Assembly: GCA_947374225.1 (NCBI GenBank)
Contig: CANCAY010000010.1
Coordinates: forward strand, 1-64,000
Direction: 5' to 3'
DNA from: Chitinophagaceae bacterium
GTDB lineage: Bacteria; Bacteroidota; Bacteroidia; Chitinophagales; Chitinophagaceae
Length of the DNA: 64,000 bases
Under the pieces are notes generated by a model. It saw only the letters and a program-made list of their open reading frames with translations. It was not told the origin of the DNA and ran no database searches. The stretch's first letter is position 1, and each line of letters starts with the position of its first letter. This document shows positions 43,096 through 52,372 of this stretch, piece by piece. Position numbers and translations under genes: made by a program.

Positions 43096-44451
43096 ATGAA
43101 AAACCTTTTCCTCTTATTCGCGTTTGCAATATCTATTTCAACTAGCGCACAGCAAAGCCAAAATCGCACAAGCTCAAATGCAAGCATAACTAGTAAACCT
43201 TTAACCAGGGAGGAGCAAAAGATGATGGATTATATAGACGCGAATATGCCAAGAGCGATTGCGTTATTAAAAGAGTCGGTGAATATAAATAGTGGATCAT
43301 TAAATATTGAGGGAGTGAAAAAAGTGGGTGCGATTTTTGCGAAAGAATTAGCTGCAGCAGGATTGAAAACAGAATGGATCACCTTACCAGATTCCTTAAA
43401 GCGTGCGGGGCATTTGGTCGCAACCACAGCAGCCGCTCAATCAAGCGCCGCAAAGCATAAAGGCAAAAAGCTTTTCCTAATAGGACATTTGGACACGGTG
43501 TTTGAACCCGACATGCCTGCGAATCCATTCACTATGTTGAATGATTCCACCGCAACAGGACAGGGCGCAAATGACATGAAGGGCGGAGACGTTGTTATGA
43601 TATTAGCATTACAAGCAATGCAGGCGCAGGGCTTATTAAAGGACGCGGCAATCACAGCCTACTTTACAGGAGACGAGGAGAGTGCGGGGCATCCGAGAGA
43701 AGTGAGTCGTGGAGATTTTATACAAAGAGCGAAGCAGTCTGAAGTAGCATTAGGATTTGAGGGAGCAACAGGATTAGTAACCGTGGCAACAGCACGCAGA
43801 GGCGCAAGTGGATGGCGCTTGGATGTAACTGCAAAAACAGGACATAGCAGTGGCGTGTTCACACAAAGCGCAGGTTACGGAGCCATTTATGAAGCGTCCA
43901 GAATTATCAATGAGTTCAGACTCGCGTTGAGCACCGAAAAATATTTAACCTTCAACCCGGGTATATTCATAGGAGGTTCAGAAATGAATTATGACGACAG
44001 TAAGGCAAAGGGCAATGCGATAGGCAAAACCAATATCATTGCACCCAATGCAACGGTGGTGGGAGATCTAAGATTCTTAACCGAAGCGCAGAAGAACAAT
44101 GCGCGTGCAGTGATGCAAAATATAGTGAGCACCAATAACTTAGCGGGCACTAAAGCGACCATACAATTTCAGGACGGCATACCAGGAATGGCGCCAACCG
44201 AGGGCAATAGCAAAATATTGGCGGTAATAAGTGGAGTTTCTACCGATTTAGGCAAGGGGCCAACGGCAGCGGGCGACCCAGGTTCCCGTGGAGCGGGGGA
44301 TATTTCCTATATAGCGGAGTTTATGGATTGTATAGACGGATTGGGTGCGTCTGGAAGAGGAGCGCACGCGGTGGGAGAGACTATTAACCTAAATGAGCTA
44401 CCATTTTTGATAAAAAGAGCGGCTTTGACTATGTATCGATTGACTCGATAG
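43096..44451 (+). CDS. Secreted M20-family metallopeptidase
   Basis: Zinc exopeptidase like glutamate carboxypeptidase. Metal and catalytic residues are all visible: FLIGHLDTVFEPD (first His/Asp), GANDMKGGDV (bridging Asp), YFTGDEESAG (catalytic Glu pair) and GRGAHAVGETI (last His). A dimerisation domain is inserted between them. The start at 43096 is chosen because MKNLFLLFAFAISISTSAQ is a clean signal peptide; the ATG at 43069 is the alternative, and the track start at 43030 is unlikely. It has slightly more GCG and GGC codons than its neighbours. Confidence 0.9.
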   Translation: MKNLFLLFAFAISISTSAQQSQNRTSSNASITSKPLTREEQKMMDYIDANMPRAIALLKESVNINSGSLNIEGVKKVGAIFAKELAAAGLKTEWITLPDSLKRAGHLVATTAAAQSSAAKHKGKKLFLIGHLDTVFEPDMPANPFTMLNDSTATGQGANDMKGGDVVMILALQAMQAQGLLKDAAITAYFTGDEESAGHPREVSRGDFIQRAKQSEVALGFEGATGLVTVATARRGASGWRLDVTAKTGHSSGVFTQSAGYGAIYEASRIINEFRLALSTEKYLTFNPGIFIGGSEMNYDDSKAKGNAIGKTNIIAPNATVVGDLRFLTEAQKNNARAVMQNIVSTNNLAGTKATIQFQDGIPGMAPTEGNSKILAVISGVSTDLGKGPTAAGDPGSRGAGDISYIAEFMDCIDGLGASGRGAHAVGETINLNELPFLIKRAALTMYRLTR

Positions 44452-44466
44452 AAGGTAAAAAATCGA

Positions 44467-44474
44467 TATATTTG
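44467..44474 (+). promoter_or_regulatory. -7 element before the polysaccharide locus
   Basis: TATATTTG fits TAnnTTTG, 24 bp before the start codon of the first glycosyltransferase-like gene. A TTG at 44440-44442 gives a 24-bp spacer, one base longer than usual. Confidence 0.5.
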
Positions 44475-44497
44475 CCAATCAATACATAATATTGCCA

Positions 44498-45331
44498 ATG
44501 AATAAGTCATTAATAGTAGTCACTTGGGACGGTAAATCAAAGCCACTTAATTATATATATATCGACGCGGAGCGCAGTTTTGATTTGTTCATATTTGACC
44601 ATAGTGCGGAGGATCATTCGGAGGCGTTAAAGGCATTGAATCCAACCTACTATTTAAGCACAAGAACCGAGAATAAAGGACAGGTTTTTTTTGAGGTATT
44701 CAAGCATTTGTATTCAAAGAATGAAACGAGATATGAATATGTAGGGGTGTTGGACGACGACATATATACAAGCTACTCAGATTTAAACAGATTACTTTTT
44801 ATAGGAGCTATGAATGGATTGGATGTATTCCAACCATGTATCGCGCATGACAGTTATTACGATCACAGACAGTTTACACATAAGCCAGGGTATCAAATAA
44901 AAGAAGAAAAGTGGGTAGAAATTATGGCACCATTTTATAGGGAATCATTATTTAAAGCGGCGGGTCCCTATTTTGACGAAACTATTTCTGGGCAAGGGGT
45001 TGACGTGTATTTGATGCCATGTTTACAACGAATTCAAGGCTTAACCAAAACAGCGGTGGTACATGAGATACAGGTAAAACATTGTAGACCAGTACAGTCA
45101 GGAAAAAGATTGTATTCTAATGGAAAGTCAAATGTGCAGGAAATAGCGCATATAAGAGATTTAAGTATTGAATTAATAAATAAGCATCCGCAATATTTTG
45201 ATGCAGCATTTAAGGCAAGTATTATAGACGATATCTATGCGAAGGATATCCCATTGTCAAGAAAATGGACAAGATTAAAGTACTTGTTTAAAAATTTATA
45301 CAAGGAAATTGTTAATCTTAGCTATAGGTAG
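44498..45331 (+). CDS. DUF707-like glycosyltransferase
   Basis: A 277-aa cytoplasmic protein resembling DUF707, a glycosyltransferase-like family. It has a central YVGVLDDDIYTSYSDLNRLL, where the acidic triplet is a likely metal and sugar-nucleotide site, and a conserved later segment YFDETISGQGVDVYLMPCL. The track start is a TTG; the ATG at 44498 is better. It is the first gene of the polysaccharide region, 121 bp before the first Wzz. Its sugar specificity is unknown. Confidence 0.65.
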   Translation: MNKSLIVVTWDGKSKPLNYIYIDAERSFDLFIFDHSAEDHSEALKALNPTYYLSTRTENKGQVFFEVFKHLYSKNETRYEYVGVLDDDIYTSYSDLNRLLFIGAMNGLDVFQPCIAHDSYYDHRQFTHKPGYQIKEEKWVEIMAPFYRESLFKAAGPYFDETISGQGVDVYLMPCLQRIQGLTKTAVVHEIQVKHCRPVQSGKRLYSNGKSNVQEIAHIRDLSIELINKHPQYFDAAFKASIIDDIYAKDIPLSRKWTRLKYLFKNLYKEIVNLSYR

Positions 45332-45452
45332 CGCAAGGCAGCTAGATTCAATATAAGGCACTAAAATTGCCCATTAAAATGTATTTTTACAATGGAGTTG
45401 ATTTTCAATTCATTAAGAGAAAACAACCTGAATAATAATAATTAAGTTCAAT

Positions 45453-46478
45453 ATGTCAAATTCGACACCTCAAACTATCAAGTATACCGAATTAATGGTG
45501 GTAGGAAAAAGGTTTTCTAAATATTTTATAAGCCAATATAAATTTATTCTAATTGTAACTTTAATAACAAGTGCAATAGGATTATTGTATGGTAAAATAC
45601 AACCATCAAGCTATACCGCAACAGCTACATTTATTGTAGACGAGAAGGGAGGAAGTAAGGGAGGAGGATTGTCTGGACTAGCATCACAGTTTGGAATTGA
45701 TATGGGAAGTATTACAGGAGGAAGCGGTGGATTGTTTGACGGAGATAATATTTTAGAGATCATGAAGTCTCGACGCGTAATTGAAACAGTTTTATTGTCA
45801 AAAGTAGAAGACGCCATTCCGGAGAAAGGATTAACTATTGCAGATTTTTATTTAAAAAATTCACCATTAGGAGAGGCGCTAGCAACAAAAAATATTACCA
45901 CTGCAACATTAGGGTTTGCCAATATCACCGAGGATTCAAAACATACCATTGTACAGGATAGTGTATTGTATATGATATATACTCGAATTAAAAAGGATTT
46001 GAATGTAGAAAAGCAGAATAAGAAAAGCACCATTATCACTTTAGGAATCAATTCACCAAGTCAAGTTTTTTCAAAAACCTTTGTAGAAACCTTATTGAAG
46101 AAAACAAGTGAAATGTATATTGAAATCAAAACAGGAAATCTGTCTGAAAATATTACAAAGTTGCAAAAGAAAGCAGATTCATTATTTGCTATTTTAAGTT
46201 CAAGTGCAGATAGAAGAAACTATATTAATTTATCTATTCCAAATGAAGGTAATTCTAGAGACAAGAGTGTGGCGAGTGCATTGTTTGGAGATGTAGCAAA
46301 GAATATAGAAACAATGAAGCTATCGTTGATTAATCAAACACCTGTAATACAAATATTGGACGGTCCAAAGTATCCATTGTTAGACAAGCGAACACCCGCA
46401 AGATACTTTTTATTAATAGGATTTGTAGTAGGTATAGGCTTCTCATTGGCTGTATCATTGTATAAGTATACAGCTTAA
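45453..46478 (+). CDS. Wzz-type chain-length determinant (no kinase domain)
   Basis: Polysaccharide co-polymerase, 341 aa. One membrane helix near residues 27-45 and one near the C-terminus (YFLLIGFVVGIGFSLAVSLY) flank a periplasmic domain with the Wzz signature SYTATATFIVDE and a coiled coil. A glycine-rich insert with GLSGLASQFGIDMG follows the first beta-strands and recurs in the second Wzz at 61.2 kb. There is no C-terminal tyrosine kinase. It is followed after 2 bp by the next gene. Confidence 0.85.
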   Translation: MSNSTPQTIKYTELMVVGKRFSKYFISQYKFILIVTLITSAIGLLYGKIQPSSYTATATFIVDEKGGSKGGGLSGLASQFGIDMGSITGGSGGLFDGDNILEIMKSRRVIETVLLSKVEDAIPEKGLTIADFYLKNSPLGEALATKNITTATLGFANITEDSKHTIVQDSVLYMIYTRIKKDLNVEKQNKKSTIITLGINSPSQVFSKTFVETLLKKTSEMYIEIKTGNLSENITKLQKKADSLFAILSSSADRRNYINLSIPNEGNSRDKSVASALFGDVAKNIETMKLSLINQTPVIQILDGPKYPLLDKRTPARYFLLIGFVVGIGFSLAVSLYKYTA

Positions 46479-46480
46479 AC

Positions 46481-47323
46481 ATGGCCTTTATGCATCGTAT
46501 ATTTTCATTAAGAGCCTACGGTGATTTTGTTATTTTATTACAAGCAATTATAAGAAGCCCAAAAAGAGGGGACTATAAAATTATTGCATCTAAGCATTTA
46601 GAAGATTTATATAAAGCACTGTCCAAAAAAATAGATACAAATGAAATTCAAATTGAGTTTGTAGATTTTGGTATAACTAAAACACAGTTAGGACTATTTA
46701 CCAATAAGCATTTGGTAAGAAAAGGAACGCTGGACGAAGTTAGCAAAATAAAGGCTTATGTAAAAGAGAATCCTAATCATAATACAAATGCTAATGAGAA
46801 AGGCATAGATTATATAGAGCAGGACAAAAGAATAACTTTGTTGAATGTATTAACAGGACATAATTTTAAAGCAATTGTTTCAGACAAGCCCATCTATGAA
46901 ACCTATGATGTGTTTTTTAATAATGCACCACAAGAAGTATATGAGGCCAAGGAACAAGTACAGCGCGTGGTAATGTTTCCAGATTCCAGGTTGCCCGTAA
47001 AGAATATCCCCGACCATTTAATGGGTATAATTGAAAACACATTACTACAAAAAGAAAAAAAAGTAAGCGCGGCCTATTTTAGAAAAAAAAATAAGGAAAC
47101 CGATTTGAGTTATGATTCCTTTGCTACCCTACTAGACATAATTGAAAATGCAGATTTTGTAATAGGCGCCGATAGTTTGCCTGTGCATATTTGTAACTTA
47201 ATGCAAAAGCCACATTATATATTGTATCCAACTGGCTATACGCAATTGTTTATGACACCATTTGCAAAAAGGAATCAGCAGTTTGGACAATTTGATCATT
47301 TTGATTTATCTGTTATAAAGTAA
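46481..47323 (+). CDS. Glycosyltransferase family 9-like protein
   Basis: A 280-aa protein similar in its C-terminal half to heptosyltransferases: VIGADSLPVHICNLMQKPHYILYPTG corresponds to the donor-binding IGxDSGPxH region. The N-terminal SLRAYGDFVILLQAI matches the xGDxxxxxP-type opening. The overall match is distant. It probably transfers a sugar in polysaccharide assembly. It sits tightly between the Wzz and a GT25 gene, with gaps of 2 and 1 bp. Confidence 0.65.
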   Translation: MAFMHRIFSLRAYGDFVILLQAIIRSPKRGDYKIIASKHLEDLYKALSKKIDTNEIQIEFVDFGITKTQLGLFTNKHLVRKGTLDEVSKIKAYVKENPNHNTNANEKGIDYIEQDKRITLLNVLTGHNFKAIVSDKPIYETYDVFFNNAPQEVYEAKEQVQRVVMFPDSRLPVKNIPDHLMGIIENTLLQKEKKVSAAYFRKKNKETDLSYDSFATLLDIIENADFVIGADSLPVHICNLMQKPHYILYPTGYTQLFMTPFAKRNQQFGQFDHFDLSVIK

Positions 47324-47324
47324 T

Positions 47325-48047
47325 ATGGAAAACGAAATCAAAACCTATATTTTATATTCAGCTGTAGAAACAGAAAGAGCTGCAAGCATAGCGGCGCTAA
47401 AAAAATCATTTAGTGATTTTACAATTATACCTTCTGTCTATCCCATGTTTTTACATGTACCCTATTTAAATGCATTAATAGAAAAGTCAAAAGCAAGGAC
47501 GGGCGCTGCACTAAAGCCTAGTGAGATAGGTTGTTTATTGGGGCATAGAAAGATCTGGCAGGAAATAGTAAGAAGAGAAGGTAGTGGGCATTATTTAGTT
47601 TTAGAATCAGATAGTAAAATCAATAATCCCTCATTACTTATAAGCCATTTTGAAAAGTATACCCAACCTTATGATTTGTTTTTTTGGGGAGCCTGGGATG
47701 GGCATATCAGCATAAAAAGAAGCAGTATAATATATAATGAAAATGGGCATACTATAGGAGAACCGTTAATAAAGTCGGTGTATTGTACCTATGGCTATTC
47801 CATCAACAAAAAAGCTGCCCAATATTTATTACAGCAAACTAGGCAAGTCTCCTATCCGGTGGATATGTTCAAACATTTTGTAATACCAGGAACCATAAAA
47901 ATAGGCGGTATCAAAAAGGAAATTATAAGTACTTGGTCCAATATGGGAAGTTATATAAGAACCAATACCATTGGATCCAGCATTAAGCGATTCTTAATAT
48001 TGCTAGTGTTTACTGTTAGAAATAATATTCAGGCATTTTTTTCATAA
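47325..48047 (+). CDS. Glycosyltransferase family 25 protein
   Basis: A 240-aa transferase of the LPS-type GT25 family. The conserved segment PSEIGCLLGHRKIWQEIV is followed by LVLESDSKI, the acidic nucleotide-sugar site, and FWGAWDGH. YGYSINKKAAQYLL matches the family's later motif. It precedes the flippase by 21 bp. Sugar unknown. Confidence 0.8.
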   Translation: MENEIKTYILYSAVETERAASIAALKKSFSDFTIIPSVYPMFLHVPYLNALIEKSKARTGAALKPSEIGCLLGHRKIWQEIVRREGSGHYLVLESDSKINNPSLLISHFEKYTQPYDLFFWGAWDGHISIKRSSIIYNENGHTIGEPLIKSVYCTYGYSINKKAAQYLLQQTRQVSYPVDMFKHFVIPGTIKIGGIKKEIISTWSNMGSYIRTNTIGSSIKRFLILLVFTVRNNIQAFFS

Positions 48048-48068
48048 CATTTTTAGTATTTTTAATTA

Positions 48069-49511
48069 ATGTCAGTAAAGAACAGCATATTCTATAACGT
48101 ATTGCTTGCTATATCACAGGTTTTCTTCCCATTAATAACCTTCCCGTATTTAGCAAGAACATTAGGCCCCGAACATATTGGCGCCTTGAACTTTGCGGAG
48201 AGTATGGCCAAGTATTTTGTAATGTTAGCCGCGTTGGGAATACCCATTTATGGAGTTAGAGAAATTGCTAAGGTTCATAATAACAAAGATGAGTTAACAA
48301 AAAGGTTTACCGAGATATTTGCGATTAATATTATATGCACAATAGGACTCAGCTTATTCTTTTTTGCTTCCATTTTCTTTATACCACAACTATATGATCA
48401 GAAAGTATTGTTTTACTGGACAGTCATCTATTTTGTATTGCAAGTATTTTATTTAGAATGGTTCTTCAATGGCATGAATCAATTTAAGTTTATTGCGATA
48501 AGGCAATTTATTATCCGATTCTTTTTCATCGTATTTGTGTTTTTATTAATTCGGGGCAAAGCAGACTATGTTAATTATATGATGATGCAGGTAGGGCTAA
48601 ATATATTATTAGCCATCATTAATATTAACAATCTTAGAAAGCTAATCATAATTGATAAAAACATTTTCAAAAACTTAGACTTAAAGCGACATTTCAAACC
48701 TTTATTTTATTTGTTCTTAACCATATTCTCCATTAGTATTTATTTTTCATTAGACACTATTTTGTTAGGCTTCTTGGCGAACAATGAGAGTGTAGGATAT
48801 TATTCTACAGCATTAAAATTGAATAAATTAATCATAGCAGTATTTAGTGCCGTAACAGTTGCTATATTTCCAAGTATGATCAACTTGTATCATAATGGAC
48901 ATATAGAGAAGTTTAAGGAAATGATAAGACAGGTATTTTTTGTATTGGTAAGCTTATCCATACCTGCGGTGTTGGTTTTAATATTCTGTGCAAGAGAAAT
49001 AGTACACTTGTTGTTTAGTACTAGTTTTGATAGGGCTATATTACCCTTACAAATAACGGCGCCACTCATTTTAATTGTAAGTCTGTCTAGTATATTTGGC
49101 TTTCAGGTATTGAGTGCGCTTTCAAAGGACAGACAGATATTATATTCGGCAGTCATAGGAATGCTAGTAAGTATAATACTCTCTGTATTACTAGTGCCAC
49201 AGTATAAAGAAGTAGGAGAAGCCATCACCATATTGCTTACAGAGTTGGCGGTATGCTTGTCGTTTATCTATTTCACCATGAAGAACTTTAGAGTAGGAGG
49301 ACTTAGAAAAATGTTCTTAAAATTATTTATATCAGCAATTCCTTATACTTTTTTTATTTTGATCTTTAAAAATATAGTATCGGACTCTGTAACAAGATTA
49401 ATTTCTGTAACTATAATTTCACTTATCTGGTTTTGTATCTATCACTTGTTTGTTTTAAAAACAAGTTATTTCAAAGTGTACCTGAATAATTTTTTAGAAA
49501 AGACTAACTAA
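48069..49511 (+). CDS. Polysaccharide flippase (Wzx/RfbX family)
   Basis: A 480-aa membrane protein with about 14 hydrophobic helices, opening VLLAISQVFFPLITFPYLARTLGPEHIG, the typical start of MOP-superfamily polysaccharide exporters. It moves undecaprenyl-linked repeat units across the inner membrane. Its 3' end overlaps the convergent GT2 gene by 18 bp. Confidence 0.92.
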   Translation: MSVKNSIFYNVLLAISQVFFPLITFPYLARTLGPEHIGALNFAESMAKYFVMLAALGIPIYGVREIAKVHNNKDELTKRFTEIFAINIICTIGLSLFFFASIFFIPQLYDQKVLFYWTVIYFVLQVFYLEWFFNGMNQFKFIAIRQFIIRFFFIVFVFLLIRGKADYVNYMMMQVGLNILLAIININNLRKLIIIDKNIFKNLDLKRHFKPLFYLFLTIFSISIYFSLDTILLGFLANNESVGYYSTALKLNKLIIAVFSAVTVAIFPSMINLYHNGHIEKFKEMIRQVFFVLVSLSIPAVLVLIFCAREIVHLLFSTSFDRAILPLQITAPLILIVSLSSIFGFQVLSALSKDRQILYSAVIGMLVSIILSVLLVPQYKEVGEAITILLTELAVCLSFIYFTMKNFRVGGLRKMFLKLFISAIPYTFFILIFKNIVSDSVTRLISVTIISLIWFCIYHLFVLKTSYFKVYLNNFLEKTN

Positions 49512-50504
49512 AAATTTCTTAAATTTTCTAAGAAGGAATAAAATTGGAAAACTTGCTTTGCCAATTGCATCCAATTCATATATTTTTTTCATTATATTAT
49601 TCTCTATACTAATCATTATTTGATTACTTGTATTAAGAACTTCATCATCATTCTCCACTAACAAACCGCTTGAAACAAGCTTTTTGTGTAATGTTAAGTT
49701 ATAGTCACATTTATTGGACAGGTCCTTATATTGCTTAAAACTAATACCATTAAAATCGTTTTTATAAAGCCTAGCGTTTAAATCTAAATAATAGGCTTGG
49801 TTTTCATTTTTGCCACCTACTACTTGATGCTCGTGTTGGCGATATTTTATAAGGGGCTCGTTTATCAAACCCATTTCATTATTCAAGCAAAGGTTCAATG
49901 CAATCCATCTGTCATGAAATAGACCATTAATTATTGGGAAGGGCTTTTCTAAAAAAGGGAGCTGCTTGTAAAAAGCCATAGTAGCACCAGTAGCAAAGTT
50001 CTCTACTTCTGTGATATATTTTAATAAGTTAATATCATTGCCAATCTCCTTAATTGGAAAACTCATGGAATCCCATAAATTAATATCAGATCCAATTTCC
50101 TCCATAGGAGAACTAATAGTTTCTCCCTTAGCATTAATTACAAAGCCATTGGTAAATAAGCCTTTAATGGAAGGGTTTTGTTTGAAGTAGTTTAAACTAG
50201 TTGCTACTTTATTAGGCATCCAAATATCATCTTGGTCTGCTAAAAATAGGATATCACCCGATGCAGCTTTAATACAATGCTCAATATTTTGAACTGCGCC
50301 AATATTAGACGTATTGTTCAGTATTTTAAAAAGTTCAGGAAATCTTAAGCTATATGTTTGTAAAATTGATAATGTGTTATCGGTGGAAGCGTCGTTGGAA
50401 ACTATTATTTCATTTACTGGAATAGTTTGTGCGAGAATAGAATCAATTTGCTCCTTGATATAGGAACTACCATTATATGTTATTAAGCAAACTGAAATTT
50501 TCAT
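49494..50504 (-). CDS. Glycosyltransferase family 2
   Basis: A 336-aa inverting transferase with the classic GT-A start ISVCLITYNGSSYIKEQIDSILAQ, NDASTDNTL, and a LADQDDIWMPNK DxD site near residue 92. It resembles rhamnosyltransferase-type enzymes of O-antigen clusters. It is the only minus-strand gene in this part of the locus, with its own promoter. Confidence 0.9.
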   Translation of the reverse strand: MKISVCLITYNGSSYIKEQIDSILAQTIPVNEIIVSNDASTDNTLSILQTYSLRFPELFKILNNTSNIGAVQNIEHCIKAASGDILFLADQDDIWMPNKVATSLNYFKQNPSIKGLFTNGFVINAKGETISSPMEEIGSDINLWDSMSFPIKEIGNDINLLKYITEVENFATGATMAFYKQLPFLEKPFPIINGLFHDRWIALNLCLNNEMGLINEPLIKYRQHEHQVVGGKNENQAYYLDLNARLYKNDFNGISFKQYKDLSNKCDYNLTLHKKLVSSGLLVENDDEVLNTSNQIMISIENNIMKKIYELDAIGKASFPILFLLRKFKKFLVSLF

Positions 50505-50534
50505 AATGGTAATTAAGCAAGAATATTAATTAAA

Positions 50535-50566
50535 CAAAAATATTAATTGTATAAATTGAGCAACAA
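50535..50566 (-). promoter_or_regulatory. Promoter of the GT2 gene
   Basis: On the minus strand, TATTTTTG (50535-50542) is preceded by TTG at 50561-50563 or 50564-50566, a spacing of 18 or 21 bp. The start site would be near 50528, about 24 nt before the start codon. Confidence 0.55.
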
Positions 50567-50602
50567 TGTAAAGATATTACTTTAAAATAAACAAATATTA
50601 TA

Positions 50603-50610
50603 TAACTTTG
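50603..50610 (+). promoter_or_regulatory. -7 element immediately before the first Wzi-like gene
   Basis: TAACTTTG ends only 4 bases before the ATG at 50615. The start site 5-7 bases downstream would fall on the start codon, implying a leaderless mRNA. Confidence 0.5.
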
Positions 50611-50614
50611 TTAT

Positions 50615-52372
50615 ATGCTTATTCGTAAAAGAAATAACTTCTTTTTCTATTCCCCCATTTTAATTATTTTGTTTTTGACTCAGTCTTTTTTTGTGCATGC
50701 ACAAATTAAAACTAAGCCAACAAAAACAGAACAGTTAAAGCATGTGATGCATAATATATTTAGCAAGGTAAAGTTGCCACATTTCAATTTTAAGAAGTCA
50801 CAAAGAGATAGTATTGGTACAACTAGAATAAAAGCTAAAAGAATTATTCTTAACAGAAGCGCTGTTCCATTGCCAGTTGGATATGTTGATTTTGATGATA
50901 ATGTAAGAGACTTACAATTATTGGGGAAAATTGCACCAGACAATTCATTAACCATGCGTCCCTTTATTTTAAATAAGGGCCTGACTTATGATAGTTTGTT
51001 GCAATTAATTGACACAAGCATACATTATAAAGGAACCCTAATTCATAAAAAGAATTTTGATGTTCAACTATTGCCAGTAAATTTTTTACAAAAATATAAT
51101 AGCAACCACCCTTATGGTTGGGATGACGGGGCTTTGTCTTTCTCAAAGGGCTATCAAATGAGTGTAAGCACTGGTGTATATGTGCATTGGTATAATTTGC
51201 ATTTAACATTAAGACCAGAATATTTCAAGACCGCCTCAGAACAATATGAAACTAGTGGCGCATGGGGACAAGTAACACCGAGTGTAAGTAAATTTTGGCT
51301 AGGACAGTCCAGTTTAAGATTAGACCTTGGTAAACTAAGTGTGAAAGTAGGAACTGAAAATTTATGGCTAGGCCCAGGAATATATAGTTCCTTATTAATG
51401 AGTAATAATGCACAAGGCTTTGCGCATGCAAGTGTAGGAACTAATAGACCACTGAAAACATTTTTAGGGGATTTTCAAATTCAAGTAATTGGCGCAACAT
51501 TAACACAGAATAAAACAGATGGTTTTGAAAATGGTAATTTAAAATCAAGAGGAATAGCTGATAATACTAGATATATAAATATGCTTGCTATGACCTATAG
51601 CCCGGCATTTATGAAAAATGTTTATTTTGGTTTTAATAGAGTATTTCATCAGTACTCGATTATAGGTAAAAGTACCAATTTTATGACCGATTATTTACCT
51701 GTTACTAATGGTTTGTTTAGAAATAATTATCAGGATAATGCATTGGCAATTGACCAAGTTATAAGTGGCTATACCCGTTGGGAATTTCCTAAAAATCATG
51801 CCGAAGTGTATTTCGAATATGGTTGGAACGATGGCGCATCTAATTCTAGGGATTTAAATTTGGATTTATCTCATTCTTCTGCTTCCATTTTTGGATTTAA
51901 AAAATTACAGTACTTAAATAAAACCACTTATTTAAGTTTACAAGCCGAAGCTACCAGAATGTCTCAAACTCCTAGTTATATTCAAAGGAATGCAGGTAAT
52001 TGGTATGAACATAGTATGATACATGAAGGGTATACCAATGAAAATCAAATAATGGGTGCTGGAAGTGGTTTTGGAAATAATGTACAAACATTTACAACTA
52101 GTATTAATAAGGGGTTTAATTCAGTAGGAATAAAATTTCAACATATAGCTCAAAACCCAAGAAGGTTCGCAGCATATTATTCAAACTTGTTTTTGGGCCC
52201 TATTTCTTCAGATTGGCATGACTATGCTTATGGCCTTACTGCAAAATTTAGGTATAAGAAAATATTAATTAATTTGGATACACAATGGGTTAATTCTCAA
52301 AACTATTTATGGACGCCGGGTCACAATGTCGGTAATTTTTATTGCTTTTTAAATACCATTTATATATGGTAA
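50615..52372 (+). CDS. Wzi-like capsule assembly outer membrane protein 1
   Basis: A 585-aa exported barrel protein. The signal peptide ends ...FFVHAQ, and a short basic linker precedes the barrel. Segments such as VKVGTENLWLGPGIYSSLLMSNNAQGFAH and YTNENQIMGAGSGFGNNVQTFT recur in the next gene, so the two are paralogues. The Wzi family anchors or helps assemble surface polysaccharide. The stop overlaps the start of the next gene (ATGGTAA), showing tight coupling. Confidence 0.8.
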   Translation: MLIRKRNNFFFYSPILIILFLTQSFFVHAQIKTKPTKTEQLKHVMHNIFSKVKLPHFNFKKSQRDSIGTTRIKAKRIILNRSAVPLPVGYVDFDDNVRDLQLLGKIAPDNSLTMRPFILNKGLTYDSLLQLIDTSIHYKGTLIHKKNFDVQLLPVNFLQKYNSNHPYGWDDGALSFSKGYQMSVSTGVYVHWYNLHLTLRPEYFKTASEQYETSGAWGQVTPSVSKFWLGQSSLRLDLGKLSVKVGTENLWLGPGIYSSLLMSNNAQGFAHASVGTNRPLKTFLGDFQIQVIGATLTQNKTDGFENGNLKSRGIADNTRYINMLAMTYSPAFMKNVYFGFNRVFHQYSIIGKSTNFMTDYLPVTNGLFRNNYQDNALAIDQVISGYTRWEFPKNHAEVYFEYGWNDGASNSRDLNLDLSHSSASIFGFKKLQYLNKTTYLSLQAEATRMSQTPSYIQRNAGNWYEHSMIHEGYTNENQIMGAGSGFGNNVQTFTTSINKGFNSVGIKFQHIAQNPRRFAAYYSNLFLGPISSDWHDYAYGLTAKFRYKKILINLDTQWVNSQNYLWTPGHNVGNFYCFLNTIYIW

